DNA of 22,658 nt from Streptosporangiaceae bacterium (GCA_030039095.1 JASHQP010000034.1:1-22658); one strand, 5' to 3'. Numbered from the stretch's first letter, positions 7,313-18,108 are shown. Notes: generated by a model not told the origin, from the sequence alone. Translations and numbers: made by a program.

Positions 7313-8312
7313 CGTGCACCACCTCCTCGGAGGGCTCGGTGAAGACCCGGCTGGCCAGGAAGTCCTCGGGTTCGAGGCGGATGAGATCGTCCCTGGACAC
7401 CTGGGTGGCGTCGCTGTCGACCAGCCGGCTGGCGTGACGCAGCCGTGCCCGCTCGATCGCGTTGCGCACGCTGCGCGCGTTGGCGAACCGTGGCTGCTGG
7501 CGCCGGCGGCCCAGGTAGTCGCGGAAGGTCGCGCTGGCGGCGGGTGACAGCTCGTAGCCGACCCGGGAGACCATTAGCGTTCCGATTTGCTCGAGTTGCG
7601 CGAGTGTGTAGCCGGGGAAGTCGATGTGATGTGCGATCCGTGAACTCATCCCGGGGTTGGCCTGGAAGAACGTGTCCATCCGGTCTTTGTACCCGGCCAG
7701 GATGACCACCAGGTCCTGGCGCTGGTTCTCCATGACCTGCAGGAGGATCTCGATGGCTTCCTGGCCGTAGTCGCGCTCGTTCTCGGCGCGGTACAGGTAG
7801 TAGGCCTCGTCGATGAACAGCACTCCGCCCATGGCCCGCTTCAGGACCTCCTTGGTCTTGGGCGCGGTGTGCCCGACGTACTGCCCGACGAGATCCTCCC
7901 GCCCGACCGCCACGAGGTGCCCGCGTTCCAGGTAGCCCAGGCGCCTCAGCAGGTCGGCCATGCGCAGCGCGACAGTGGTCTTTCCCGTGCCCGGATCTCC
8001 GGTGAAGCACATGTGCAGGTTGGGCCGGGTCGAGGTCAGGCCGAACCGGGCCCGGGCCGAGTCCACCAGCAGCAGCGCCGCGATCTGCCGGATCCTGGCC
8101 TTGACCGGCGCCAGGCCGACCAGTTCGTCGTCGAGCGCGTCGAGCACTTCGTCCACGCCGGAGCGCTTGCGTTCGGCGGCCAGGTCGACGACGTCGCCGT
8201 TTCCGAGCGTGCGTTCCGGTGGCGGCGTCGTGTCTGCGGCCGGCGCGGTGCTGGCGCCGGGACGTGCGCCGAACACCATCCGCGCCCCCGGCCCCGAATC
8301 GGTCACGGCCAT
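7305..8312 (-). CDS. cbbX: CbbX, red-type RuBisCO activase (AAA+ ATPase)
   Basis: 335-residue hexameric AAA+ remodeller that releases inhibitory sugar phosphates from red-type RuBisCO by pulling on the RbcL C-terminus. Walker [10 protein letters not shown] (residues 105-113), pore-loop YVGHTAPKT (145-153, Tyr145), Walker B VLFIDEA (164-170), AGYKDRMD (206-213) and a candidate arginine finger in [10 protein letters not shown] (Arg225) are visible; these match Rhodobacter CbbX. The first 45 or so residues are a low-complexity Pro/Ala/Thr extension. The ATG at 8310-8312 overlaps the cbbS stop by 10 nt; the longer open frame to 8585 is cbbS in the wrong frame. Presence of CbbX next to a red-type enzyme argues that the pathway is used, since CbbX has no other known client. 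Confidence 0.95.
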   Translation of the reverse strand: MAVTDSGPGARMVFGARPGASTAPAADTTPPPERTLGNGDVVDLAAERKRSGVDEVLDALDDELVGLAPVKARIRQIAALLLVDSARARFGLTSTRPNLHMCFTGDPGTGKTTVALRMADLLRRLGYLERGHLVAVGREDLVGQYVGHTAPKTKEVLKRAMGGVLFIDEAYYLYRAENERDYGQEAIEILLQVMENQRQDLVVILAGYKDRMDTFFQANPGMSSRIAHHIDFPGYTLAQLEQIGTLMVSRVGYELSPAASATFRDYLGRRRQQPRFANARSVRNAIERARLRHASRLVDSDATQVSRDDLIRLEPEDFLASRVFTEPSEEVVHDA

Positions 8313-8734
8313 GGGTCTGCGTAGCGCCGCTCGGCCGGGCGGTCGGTCGCGTACGAATGGGTGGTGTAGCGGATCTGCCGGTCGCCGGCCTCCTGGCGGT
8401 CGAGCCGGAAACCGGGCTCGGCGGCGGGCCGGTTTACCAGGAACGACAGCGCGATGGTCTGCCGGCCTTTGGCCGCGTCGTAGGCGTTGACCCGGACGTA
8501 GTGCCCCGGGTAGGCCTTGCGGCACTCGCTCACCTCGTACAGGACGCCCGCGGCGTCGTGCAGGTCGAACATGGGCAGTCCCCACATCTCCCAGTACGGG
8601 TTGCGGGGATGGGGGTCGTCGGTGAACTCCACCGACAGCGGCCAGCCCCGGCCGAGGGCGTACTGGACCTGGGCCCTGATCTCGTCGTCCGTCAGGTCGG
8701 GCAGGTGGGAGAAGGTTCCCTGGGTCAGGCGCAT
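8303..8734 (-). CDS. cbbS: RuBisCO small subunit, red-type form I
   Basis: 143-residue small subunit that caps the L8S8 holoenzyme. Typical stretches: [24 protein letters not shown] (residues 4-27), [14 protein letters not shown] (45-58), [19 protein letters not shown] (68-86). It carries the C-terminal extension ending in [20 protein letters not shown] that characterises red-type small subunits and forms the beta-hairpins lining the solvent channel. The start ATG at 8732-8734 follows GAGGAG; it begins 13 nt after the cbbL stop and overlaps cbbX by 10 nt. Confidence 0.95.
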   Translation of the reverse strand: MRLTQGTFSHLPDLTDDEIRAQVQYALGRGWPLSVEFTDDPHPRNPYWEMWGLPMFDLHDAAGVLYEVSECRKAYPGHYVRVNAYDAAKGRQTIALSFLVNRPAAEPGFRLDRQEAGDRQIRYTTHSYATDRPAERRYADPWP

Positions 8735-8747
8735 GGTGCTCTCCTCG

Positions 8748-10302
<1,555 letters not shown>

Positions 10303-11187
10303 ATGGGCGTGACGACCTCGGGGCGGCTGCGGGCGTACGTGGCGGTGACCGATACCGGATCGGTGCGGGCGGCCGCCGCGCGACTCATGGTGACAGAGTC
10401 GGCGGTCTCGGCCTCGCTGGCCGCGCTCACCCGCGAGGTCGGCGTGCCGCTGCTCGAGCGGCACGGCCGGGGGCTGCGGCTGACCGAGCCCGGGCGCATC
10501 TTCGCCGGGTATGCGCGCGAGATCCTCGGCCTGCAGGAAGAAGGGCTGGCCGCCGCGCGAGGCGACGCCGACGCCGAGCGCGCCCAGTTGCGGGTCGCGG
10601 CGGTGACGACGGCCGGCGAGCACATCGTGCCGCTGGTGATCGCGTCGCTGCGCGAGCGCCATCCGGGCATCGACCTCCGGCTGGAGGTTGGCAACCGAGA
10701 GCGCGTCTGGGGGCTGCTCGCGGCCCACGAGGCCGACCTGGTCATCGCCGGGCGTCCGCCGCGGTCGCTCGACGTGGCCGTGCGCGCGGTCCGCCGCAAT
10801 GACCTGGTCGTCGTGGGCCCGCCCGGGGTATCGGACCCGATGGCCGCGACCTGGCTGCTCCGGGAGGCCGGCTCGGGGACCCGGGCAACGTGCCAGGCAC
10901 TGCTCGCCGAGCTCGACGCCGACCCCGCGACGCTGACGCTGGGCTCCAACGGGGCGGTGGTGGCGGGCGCGCTGGCCGGCCTGGGCGTGACGCTCGTGTC
11001 CCGGGACGCGGTCGCCGAGACGCTGGCGGCCGGGCGGCTGGTCGAGCTGGCGGTGCCGCACACCCCGCTGCGCCGGCCCTGGCACGCGGTCAGCCACCGC
11101 CATGCCCCCGCCGCCGTGGCGCTGCTCGTGGAGCACCTGTGCACCCAGCCCGGACCGCCCGCCACAAGGTGGCGGCGCGCGCGATAA
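10303..11187 (+). CDS. cbbR: LysR-family regulator, probable CbbR
   Basis: 294-residue LysR-type regulator: winged HTH at residues 8-65 (LRAYVAVTDTGSVRAAAARL, then VTESAVSASLAALTREVGVPLLERHGRGLRLTEPG) followed by a periplasmic-binding-like effector domain (about 90-285). Divergent from cbbL with a LysR-type repeat region between, so it is almost certainly the operon activator that senses metabolites of carbon fixation; position, not sequence, gives the name. ATG at 10303 is used, but GTG at 10309 has the better spacing to GGAG (10299-10302) and may be the real start. The C-terminus is Arg-rich and ends at TAA 11185-11187. Confidence 0.85.
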   Translation: MGVTTSGRLRAYVAVTDTGSVRAAAARLMVTESAVSASLAALTREVGVPLLERHGRGLRLTEPGRIFAGYAREILGLQEEGLAAARGDADAERAQLRVAAVTTAGEHIVPLVIASLRERHPGIDLRLEVGNRERVWGLLAAHEADLVIAGRPPRSLDVAVRAVRRNDLVVVGPPGVSDPMAATWLLREAGSGTRATCQALLAELDADPATLTLGSNGAVVAGALAGLGVTLVSRDAVAETLAAGRLVELAVPHTPLRRPWHAVSHRHAPAAVALLVEHLCTQPGPPATRWRRAR

Positions 11188-11197
11188 CTGTCGACGC

Positions 11198-11217
11198 GCT
11201 GCCAGCTCATCGGCAGC
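11198..11217 (+). terminator. Possible terminator hairpin after cbbR
   Basis: 6-bp arms GCTGCC (11198-11203) and GGCAGC (11212-11217), 8-nt loop, 11 nt past the cbbR stop, without a T tract. Weak evidence. The rest of the 11188-11403 gap shows nothing else I can support. Confidence 0.3.
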
Positions 11218-11403
11218 TTCGCGGCCTACCGCGCTCGATTCCCGCTTGGACCCTGAACGGGCAGCCGCGCTGGTGAGCTTGCTGCGCGCACCCGATGCCG
11301 AACCTGGTGAAGACCTTGCAGTGCGCATCGCCGCTGCGACCGTCCCAGCGAAAATGCGGCAGAATGCAGGCCGCAACCGTAGACGGATTTCTGGGAGTGC
11401 ACG

Positions 11404-12162
11404 ATGCCCGGACGGGTGGCGCTGGTTACCGGAGCGAGCAGCGGGATCGGGCGCGCGACCGTTGTCGAGTTCTGCCGCCGGGGTATCAGGGTCATGGCGG
11501 TGGCCCGCCGGGAGCATCTTCTGGCCCAGCTGGCAGAGGAGACGGGGGCGTCCTACGTCGCCTGTTCGCTCGAAACCCGAGACGGGTGTGAGCAGGCCGT
11601 CGAGGCGGCGCGTTCACAGCTCGGGCCGATCGAGATCCTCGTCAACAACGCGGCCCTGGGAGCGGGGGAGGACGGCTCGGTACTCGATGTGGAGTGGGAT
11701 GCCTGGCGCCGGGCGCTGAATCTCGACCTGGACGTCCCGTTCCTGCTCACGAAGCTGGCCGCCGCCGACATGACACGGTCGGCCTGGGGACGCATCATCA
11801 TGGTGAGCTCCACGGCAGGGCAGGTGGGCGGGGCCGGGATGGTGGCCTACTGCGCCGCCAAGCATGGCCTGCTCGGCCTGATGCGGGCGACGGCGATCGA
11901 TCTCGCCCGCCATCAGATCACCTGCAACGCTGTGCTGCCAGGCTGGGTGCGGACGGAGATGGCGGAGCGCTCGGCGGAGCGTGAGTCGGCCGAGACGGGC
12001 GTGCCGGCCGAAGAGATCTGGGCCGAGCGCGACAGATCGTATCCGTCCGGCCGGGTCGTCACACCCGCCGAGGTGGCGGCCGCGATCGCGTTCCTCGCCT
12101 CGGAAGAGGCGAGCGGTGTCAACGGTGAGGCACTGACGGTCGCACTCGGCGGGCTCTGGTGA
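11404..12162 (+). CDS. Short-chain dehydrogenase/reductase (SDR, classical type)
   Basis: 252-residue NAD(P)-dependent oxidoreductase with a Rossmann fold. Cofactor motif TGASSGIG (residues 9-16), NNAA (81-84), catalytic Ser136 in VSSTAG and YxxxK (Tyr149, Lys153), then NAVLPGWVRTEM. It resembles 3-oxoacyl-ACP-reductase-like members (FabG group) but the substrate is not defined. The Asn of the usual catalytic tetrad (DVNL before the PF motif) appears to read Asp108 in LNLDLDVPF; this needs an alignment. Arg residues after the second strand (AVARRE) suggest NADPH preference (inference). ATG is preceded by GGGAG at 11393-11397. It converges on the NuoF-like gene. Confidence 0.9.
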   Translation: MPGRVALVTGASSGIGRATVVEFCRRGIRVMAVARREHLLAQLAEETGASYVACSLETRDGCEQAVEAARSQLGPIEILVNNAALGAGEDGSVLDVEWDAWRRALNLDLDVPFLLTKLAAADMTRSAWGRIIMVSSTAGQVGGAGMVAYCAAKHGLLGLMRATAIDLARHQITCNAVLPGWVRTEMAERSAERESAETGVPAEEIWAERDRSYPSGRVVTPAEVAAAIAFLASEEASGVNGEALTVALGGLW

Positions 12163-12213
12163 ATTCTCCTGCAGCGGTTGCCGTGGCCGGCAGCATCAAC
12201 GCGCCGCAGCCGT

Positions 12214-13869
12214 TCAGTCCGGGGGCGGGATCGCGCGCGCCGAGGTGGTGTCGGTGGTCCAGTCCTCGGACTCGATCAAGTCAGAGGCGGCGTATGCGGC
12301 CTGGCTGCGCTCGATGGCGAGGACCTGCCTCTGCCCGACGGCCTGGCGGTGCTCGGCGTCGGCGGACAGGGCCGCCAGGCTGGCCGGATCGGCTGGGACG
12401 AGCCTGAGGGCAAGCCCGGGGCACATCTCAACCGCCCGCCGGGCCTTGCGCTCCAGCCACGGGGGGACGGGCATGTCGAGCATCACCGGGTAGCCCTGGC
12501 CGTCCGGCTGCATCAGTTCCGGCACGATGTGGCCGCACAGGCCATGTCCCTTGCAGCGGCTCCAGTCGATGGCCAGCCGGACCTCGCCGGGTGCCAGGGG
12601 CAGCGGAAGAACGCGGACGGCTGGCCGGCCACAGCCAGACCGGAACATGTGCCAGGCCAGGTCGTCGCCGAACACGGCCAAGGCGGACAGCACGAACCTG
12701 GCCACGCCGTCAGGGTGCGAGCACGTGCCGTGGCCGCGCTGGCCTGCAGCGCCGCGCAGCGCCAGGGCTTCGCGGATCGCCGCGTCCAGCGCTTCCTCGC
12801 CGCCCGAGCCGCCGGCGAGCGCGGCGACGGAGCGCACGAGGCTGAGCAAACTCCGCAGGCACGCCCCGCACCGGCCCGATGACTCCTTCGCCAGGTACGC
12901 GGCCGCCCGCGCCAGCTCGGCCAGCGAGCAGCCTTCCTGCCCGAGCACGAACACCGAGCCCGGCCCCAGGGTGCCGCCGACGGCCTCCAGCCCGGCCCTA
13001 CTGGCCGGTATCTCATAGGCGCCCGCACCCGCCAGCCAGCTTCCGTGATACCCGCCGACCAGCACCCCCTCCGCGGCCTGGGCTCCGCACAAGCCGAGCA
13101 CGTCACCGAGCCGCCATCCCGACGGGACCTCCACGACGGCGGGCCGGGCCACCGCCCCGGTCACGGTCAGCAGCACCGTGCCGGGCTCGGCCGGGTCACC
13201 GGTGGTGGCGTATCCCTCGGGCCCGAGCATGGCCAGCACCGCCAGCTGGGCGAGCGTCTCCGCGTTGCTCAGCAGGGTCGGCCGGCCCCCGAGCCCGCGG
13301 TCGCTGGTGTGGGTCCGGCGCACTGGGGGCAGCGGCTGGCGCCCGTTCATGGCGCTGATCAGCGCGCCCGACTCGCCGGACACGAACCGGTCGGGCACCT
13401 GCATCACGCGCACCAGGCGCGCGAGCACCGGGTCGGCGGTCGCGGCCTCGCTGACCGAGCGCGCCACCAGGGCGTCCGCCGTACCGACCATGATCAGCCG
13501 GGCCTGCAGCGCCCGGGCGGCAGCCAGGGCTCCGGCGAGCACCAGGTAGGGCGACCGGAGCAGCAGCACCCGGTCCTTGGCGCTGCCCGGGTCGCTCTCG
13601 ACGCCGTTGACGACCACCACGGGCCGGCGCCGGCGTCGGCGGGCGGCCTCCCGCACAGCCTCGATCTTGTCCGCCAGCGGGAACGCGGCGCCGCCGCGGC
13701 CCCGCAGGTCAACCTGGGCCGCCATGCTGACCAGATCATCGGCGCTCAGGTCCGGCACATCCCAGAAGATCTGCCGGGAGGCGGCCAGGTCCAGCCGCCG
13801 CATCTGGTTCAGGCCAGCGGTAAGGCGCGGCGGCCCGATGCTGAGAACATCCAGCGACGCCGCCAACAC
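12214..13869 (-). CDS. NuoF-like FMN/Fe-S protein fused to a C-terminal ferredoxin domain
   Basis: 551-residue redox protein. The N-terminal half resembles the 51-kDa NADH-binding subunit of complex I: LRGRGGAAFPLADK (residues 55-68), VVNGVESDPGSAKDR (87-100), an SLBB-like segment (about 230-280) and the 4Fe-4S region ESSGRCGAC (329-337) with a later Cys383 in GHGTCSHPDG. The first Cys of the usual ESCGxCxxC is replaced by Ser331. From about 432 a ferredoxin domain follows: Cys439-x5-Cys445 in SRCKGHGLCGH and CP at Cys483, of the type that serves P450s and oxygenases. It probably moves electrons between NAD(P)H/FMN and the attached ferredoxin; the partner is unknown. The GTG start at 13867-13869 has GGGAGG upstream. 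It is not accompanied by NuoE or NuoG, so it is not part of complex I. It lies 181 bp downstream of the PLP gene, same strand. Confidence 0.82.
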   Translation of the reverse strand: MLAASLDVLSIGPPRLTAGLNQMRRLDLAASRQIFWDVPDLSADDLVSMAAQVDLRGRGGAAFPLADKIEAVREAARRRRRRPVVVVNGVESDPGSAKDRVLLLRSPYLVLAGALAAARALQARLIMVGTADALVARSVSEAATADPVLARLVRVMQVPDRFVSGESGALISAMNGRQPLPPVRRTHTSDRGLGGRPTLLSNAETLAQLAVLAMLGPEGYATTGDPAEPGTVLLTVTGAVARPAVVEVPSGWRLGDVLGLCGAQAAEGVLVGGYHGSWLAGAGAYEIPASRAGLEAVGGTLGPGSVFVLGQEGCSLAELARAAAYLAKESSGRCGACLRSLLSLVRSVAALAGGSGGEEALDAAIREALALRGAAGQRGHGTCSHPDGVARFVLSALAVFGDDLAWHMFRSGCGRPAVRVLPLPLAPGEVRLAIDWSRCKGHGLCGHIVPELMQPDGQGYPVMLDMPVPPWLERKARRAVEMCPGLALRLVPADPASLAALSADAEHRQAVGQRQVLAIERSQAAYAASDLIESEDWTTDTTSARAIPPPD

Positions 13870-14050
13870 GCCCGAGTCCCTCCCGTCCCCCCAGGCCGGT
13901 CAAGACGCGCAAACCAGCAAGGCTCAGCCCGGTATACCCACGGTAGCCCGCCCAGCCGCAGATTGTTGACCGCGGCCCACCAACAGCGGACCGGTATGCA
14001 CCTCGGCCGAGCGAGTGCTCGTGCACCAGGACCTGTACGAGCCGTGAATT

Positions 14051-15196
14051 CTATTGCGTCCGCAGCTGGAAGGCGCGCACACCTTCAAGAAGCCGTGTTA
14101 TGTCATCGGTGTTGTTAAAAGCGTGTGGATCGACTCGGCCAAGCCCCCACTCATAGCCGCCGATGTCCACGCCGCGAGTCTTCAGGAAGGCTGCGAGTTC
14201 GTGCGCGACAGGGCTTTCAAAGGCCACCACACCCGCATGCCAGCGGCGCTCCGGGGGAGTCCTGACTACCAACCCAAGTTCATCCAGGCCCGCGATACAG
14301 TTCTCAGCGAGGTCCGACACGCGCTCGAAGACCGCTGGAACTCCGACCTGCTGCAGCAGTTCAATCCCAGCTACCGCAGCTCGCATGCCGCCCATGTTTC
14401 CGAGTCCCAATTCAAACCGGCGGCCGTCATCTGCGACGGGCGGCAGGGTGGACTGGGGATATTTCTCGCCATCGACCTCGAAGGACATATATCCGACGTC
14501 CAGCCCGGCCACGTCGTCACCGCGCCCTGGGCGCGCGTATAGATAGCCGATCCCGGGCGGGCCGAGCAGCCATTTCATGGTTGTGCCCACGGCGATATCT
14601 ATGCCCGCAAGATCGGCCGACAGGGGTACGACACCGGCCGATTGCGCGACGTCGACCATCAGCGCCGCGCCGTGCCGCGCGGCAATCTCACGCAGCGCTT
14701 GCAGGTCGTGTCGGAACCCCGTAAGCGGGTCGACATGGGACACGACGATCGCGATAGTCTCATCGTCAGTATGGTGCTCGATCGCTTCATAAATCGCTTC
14801 GCCTGGGGGGCCAGTCACGGCCCTGATTTCGGCGTTGGTGATCGTAAGCCATGGGTAGCGACTGCTCGGATATGTGGTCCTGTCCACGACGACATTCGAG
14901 CCGTTCGAGTCTCTTGCCAGAAGGCGGACGCCGAGGTTTGAGGCTTGTGATGTGTTCTCCGATAGCGTGATCAGGCTTCCGTCCACGCCGAGTATCCCGC
15001 CAATTGCCTCGCGCACCCTCACCATATCTGCGAAGGCAACGTCGTAATTGGCCAGTGGATCGACGGTCCACGCCTCGACCCATTCCTGAGCAGCCTTGCG
15101 AACGGCGTCAGCCGCCGGCGCGATCGCGCCGGCAAACAGATACGCCCGCTTGTCGGTAATACTGAACTGGCTGCGAAACCTAGCCGTGTCGATCAC
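14051..15196 (-). CDS. Class-V PLP-dependent aminotransferase-family enzyme
   Basis: 381-residue fold-type I PLP enzyme of the class-V group (cysteine desulfurase / kynureninase / isopenicillin-N-epimerase relatives). Seen: ENTSQASNLGVRLL (residues 80-93, cofactor phosphate region), VSHVDPLTGFRHDL (152-165), MVDVAQSAG (180-188, Asp182 that pairs with the pyridine nitrogen), and VGTTMKWLLGPPGIGYLY (203-220) with the Schiff-base Lys208. No cysteine-desulfurase catalytic-Cys loop is evident, so SufS/NifS activity is unlikely. The GTG start at 15194-15196 overlaps the stop of the ABC ATPase gene (GTGA) and is preceded by GGAGGAG, so it is the last cistron of the importer operon, translated with it. 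It therefore probably processes the imported compound; substrate and reaction (transamination, lyase, epimerisation) remain unknown. Confidence 0.85.
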   Translation of the reverse strand: MIDTARFRSQFSITDKRAYLFAGAIAPAADAVRKAAQEWVEAWTVDPLANYDVAFADMVRVREAIGGILGVDGSLITLSENTSQASNLGVRLLARDSNGSNVVVDRTTYPSSRYPWLTITNAEIRAVTGPPGEAIYEAIEHHTDDETIAIVVSHVDPLTGFRHDLQALREIAARHGAALMVDVAQSAGVVPLSADLAGIDIAVGTTMKWLLGPPGIGYLYARPGRGDDVAGLDVGYMSFEVDGEKYPQSTLPPVADDGRRFELGLGNMGGMRAAVAGIELLQQVGVPAVFERVSDLAENCIAGLDELGLVVRTPPERRWHAGVVAFESPVAHELAAFLKTRGVDIGGYEWGLGRVDPHAFNNTDDITRLLEGVRAFQLRTQ

Positions 15197-16245
15197 CGGG
15201 CAACTCCTCCATCTCCGGTTGAAGAAGACATGTGTGGGGTGGTATCCCCGCTCGGCTTTGGCTGACCGACGGCATGGCAGGCGACCTCGTGGCTTGCCGA
15301 TATTGGTAGCAGGGCTGGCCGTTCTTGGCGGCATCTCTCGTGGGCCAACGGGCAGAGCAGCCGGAAGTGACACTCTGCCTGGGGAGGCGTTGTGCGTTCC
15401 GCGCCGGTCGTGCTCTGGTCAGCCGTCGGCTCGGTGAGCAGGCTGGCGCTGCGGCGCAAACGCGGAATGGCCGCCAGCAACGCCCGGGTGTATGGATGCT
15501 GCGGCGAGGCGAAGATCTCCGACACCGGACCGGCCTCGACCACACGGCCGGCGTGCAGCACAACCACGCGCTGACAGAGCGCCCGAACCACCTGCAAGTT
15601 GTGGGTGACGAAAACCAGGGTCAGCCCGCGGTCGAGCGTGGCCTTCGCTAGCAGGTCGACAATCACCGCCTGTATCGACACGTCAAGCGCGGAGGTGACC
15701 TCGTCGGCCAGGATGACCTGCGGCTGTACCGCGAGCGCTCGGGCGATTGCCACACGCTGGCGCTGGCCGCCGGATAGGCGCGATGGCCGGATGTGCAGCA
15801 CGGATTCGTTCAGGTTGACCGAAGCCAGCAACTCCTTCGACGCCTCGAGTCGGTCAGCCTTGGGCATGCCGCCCACCTTGAGTGCTTCGTCGAGCACGTA
15901 GCCGATGCGCAGCCTGGGATTGAGCGAGGTGTAAGGATCCTGAAAGATCATCTGGATGGCTCGCCGGTCGGCAAGCGTCCGCTTCTGGGCCAGATCCTTG
16001 CCGGCGTAGCGGAGCGACCCGGTAGTTGCCTGCTGCAAACCTGCGATCACCCGGCACAACGTCGACTTGCCGGATCCGGACTCACCGACTATGCCGACTA
16101 TCTCCCGCGCATTCACCTGAAGACTGACGTCATCGACTGCCACGACCGAATTCTCGGTTCCGCGCAATGCTCGTGGGCTGTGGCTGTCGCTGCGGTCAGG
16201 GAAGATGACGCTGAGCGATGAGACCTCGAGCATCGCGCTAGTCAT
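15193..16245 (-). CDS. Oligopeptide/dipeptide ABC importer ATPase (OppF/DppF type)
   Basis: 350-residue cytoplasmic nucleotide-binding subunit. Walker A GESGSGKS (residues 54-61), Q-loop MIFQDPYTSLNP, signature LSGGQRQRVAIARAL, Walker B VILADEVTSALD, and H-loop THNLQ are all intact, so it should hydrolyse ATP. The C-terminal oligopeptide-transporter extension (SPQHPYTRALLAAIPRL and the Cys-containing CHFRLLCPLAHERC) is typical of the OppD/DppF family. The ATG at 16243-16245 overlaps the previous gene by 8 nt; its stop overlaps the PLP-enzyme GTG. The C-terminal tail after the Cys segment is longer and polar. Confidence 0.92.
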   Translation of the reverse strand: MTSAMLEVSSLSVIFPDRSDSHSPRALRGTENSVVAVDDVSLQVNAREIVGIVGESGSGKSTLCRVIAGLQQATTGSLRYAGKDLAQKRTLADRRAIQMIFQDPYTSLNPRLRIGYVLDEALKVGGMPKADRLEASKELLASVNLNESVLHIRPSRLSGGQRQRVAIARALAVQPQVILADEVTSALDVSIQAVIVDLLAKATLDRGLTLVFVTHNLQVVRALCQRVVVLHAGRVVEAGPVSEIFASPQHPYTRALLAAIPRLRRSASLLTEPTADQSTTGAERTTPPQAECHFRLLCPLAHERCRQERPALLPISASHEVACHAVGQPKPSGDTTPHMSSSTGDGGVAR

Positions 16246-17251
16246 CGGCGTCCCCGTCGCGTCTGCGCTGCAGGCCGGCAACGTCGGCTGATCTGATGCA
16301 GGCTGTCTGTCGGTCGGCGCCGACTGTTGCCAGCGGAAACTCCCCTGACCTGCAGGCCTCTACGGCTAGCGGACAGCGGGGGTGGAATGGGCAGCCAGAG
16401 ATGTTCGTATTCGCCGCTGCCCCATCCCCGGGGATTGCGAACAGGCGGGGGTCAGGCGCATCGATGTCGGGAACTGCTCCGAGCAGTCCGTGTGTATAGG
16501 GATGCATCGGGGCGGCAAACAGCTCGTCTGTAGGGCCGCGCTCGATGAACTGGCCCTGATACATCACGGCCACCTGAGAACAGATCTCTGCGATAACCCC
16601 CAGGTCATGCGAGACGAAGACCAAGGCGGTGCCGGTGGCCTTGCGGATGCTGTCTATGAGCCTCAGCACTCGCAGTTGCGTCGTCACGTCGAGGGCTGTC
16701 GTCGGTTCATCGCAGAGCAGAACGCGCGGTTTGCAACTCGTCGTCATGCCGATCATTGCGCGCTGCCGCATCCCGCCGGACAGCTCGTGCGGAAACTGTC
16801 TCTGCTGCCGCTCTGGTGCAGGAAAACCTAGGCTCCGCAGCGTGTCCACCGCCGCCAGCTGCGATGCTCGCCTGCCGACGTCGGCATGCCGACGCAGCCC
16901 TTCGCTGATCTGGTTGCCGACCCGCATCACCGGGTTCAGGGCGCTCGTGGCGTCCTGGAAAACGAGTCCGATACCTCGGCCGCGCAGCGCTGCTAGCCCA
17001 TCGTCAACTCCGTTGCGAACCACGCAGCGGCCCTCGAACCACACCGAGCCGGACGTCAGCCGCGCACCACGCGGCAGAATGCCGAGCAGTGCGCGCAGGG
17101 TCATGCTCTTCCCGCACCCCGATTCGCCGACTACCCCCAGGGCGTCACCTGGCCGGACGGCAAACGAGACGTCCCGCACGACGGCTGTAGTCCGCCCGTG
17201 ACGCTCGATTGCGATACTCAGGTTTTGGACGTCCAGTACATACTCGCTCAC
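16238..17251 (-). CDS. Oligopeptide/dipeptide ABC importer ATPase (OppD/DppD type)
   Basis: 337-residue ATPase partner of the downstream gene. Walker A GESGCGKS (residues 42-49), Q-loop LVFQDATSALNP, signature LSGGMRQRAMIGM, Walker B VLLCDEPTTALD, H-loop VSHDLGV, and the family C-terminal segment HPYTHGLLGAVPDID with the Cys-rich SGCPFHPRCPLAVEAC. The two ATPases form the usual heterodimer under the two permeases. GTG start 17249-17251 overlaps the permease stop as GTGA; the end overlaps the next ATPase by 8 nt. Confidence 0.93.
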   Translation of the reverse strand: MSEYVLDVQNLSIAIERHGRTTAVVRDVSFAVRPGDALGVVGESGCGKSMTLRALLGILPRGARLTSGSVWFEGRCVVRNGVDDGLAALRGRGIGLVFQDATSALNPVMRVGNQISEGLRRHADVGRRASQLAAVDTLRSLGFPAPERQQRQFPHELSGGMRQRAMIGMTTSCKPRVLLCDEPTTALDVTTQLRVLRLIDSIRKATGTALVFVSHDLGVIAEICSQVAVMYQGQFIERGPTDELFAAPMHPYTHGLLGAVPDIDAPDPRLFAIPGDGAAANTNISGCPFHPRCPLAVEACRSGEFPLATVGADRQTACIRSADVAGLQRRRDGDADD

Positions 17252-18108
17252 CCTTCAGCCACCAACTCCGCGAATCCGTCTCCGATCAATGAGAACGCAA
17301 GGCCTGTGATTACCACCGCTATGGTCGGGAACGTTGCCAGCCCCCAGTGAGTTGCCAGGAAATCACTGCCATCGCTAATCATCAGGCCCCATTCGGGCGT
17401 CGGCGGCTGTACGCCCAGCCCTAGGAAACCGAGTGTGACAATCGCCAGGATCACGTTTATGACATCTGACATGGCGTAAACTACCGGCTGCACCACAACA
17501 TTCGGCAGTACATGGCGCAGCAGGAGCCACCGCCCTCGTATGCCGGTCATGCGAGCCGCAGCGATATATTCGCGCGTGGCGACCACCCGGACTTCGCCGC
17601 GGACGATACGTGCATAGGAGACCCATCCGACGACGATGAGCGCAAGCAGGACGCTCCCAAAGCCGGAGCCGATTACGAAAACTAGCGCGATGATCAACAC
17701 GTAAAATGGGAAGGCCATCACGAAATCGACGAACCGCATGATGATCGCGTCGATGATTCCCCCGGCGTAACCCGCCAGCAGGCCCAGCGACGTGCCGATG
17801 AGCCAGGATGCCGCGACCGCAGCAACGCTGATCTCGAGATCTACCCTGGTGGCATACAGCAGGCGGCTGAATACATCCCGGCCCAGCTCGTCGGTTCCCA
17901 GCCAGTGGTGTGCAGAGATACCCTGCAGCAGAGCGGTTGCATTCTGTGCTTCGGGGTTGTACGGAGCTATCAGCGGCGCGAAAACCGCGATGGCCACGAG
18001 GACGGCCAGCAGAATCAGCCCGGTAATCAAAGTGGCGGGTATGTGCCGCCGCTCGCCTGCCGTTTTGGCCCTATGCAGCTTGACGGAAGTTGCCGCTTGC
18101 TGAGTCAC
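17248..18108 (-). CDS. Peptide-type ABC importer permease (DppC/OppC type)
   Basis: 286-residue inner-membrane subunit. One N-terminal helix (about residues 26-46) precedes the linker with WLGTDELGRDVFSRL (69-83), a hallmark of the C-type permease, followed by five more helices. The cytoplasmic EAA loop is REYIAAARMTGIRGRWLLLRHVLPN, which docks on the ATPases. The GTG start (18106-18108) overlaps the stop of the upstream permease as GTGA; a longer open frame to 18384 overlaps that permease and is not real. Full length for the family. Confidence 0.93.
   Translation of the reverse strand: MTQQAATSVKLHRAKTAGERRHIPATLITGLILLAVLVAIAVFAPLIAPYNPEAQNATALLQGISAHHWLGTDELGRDVFSRLLYATRVDLEISVAAVAASWLIGTSLGLLAGYAGGIIDAIIMRFVDFVMAFPFYVLIIALVFVIGSGFGSVLLALIVVGWVSYARIVRGEVRVVATREYIAAARMTGIRGRWLLLRHVLPNVVVQPVVYAMSDVINVILAIVTLGFLGLGVQPPTPEWGLMISDGSDFLATHWGLATFPTIAVVITGLAFSLIGDGFAELVAEG

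Noticed and set aside
13993..14035. Self-complementary GC-rich stretch (CGAGC-gagt-GCTCG with flanking TGCA) downstream of the PLP gene as an operon terminator
   Set aside because: Arms of five bases with a bulged extension only; no T tract; not distinguishable from chance.
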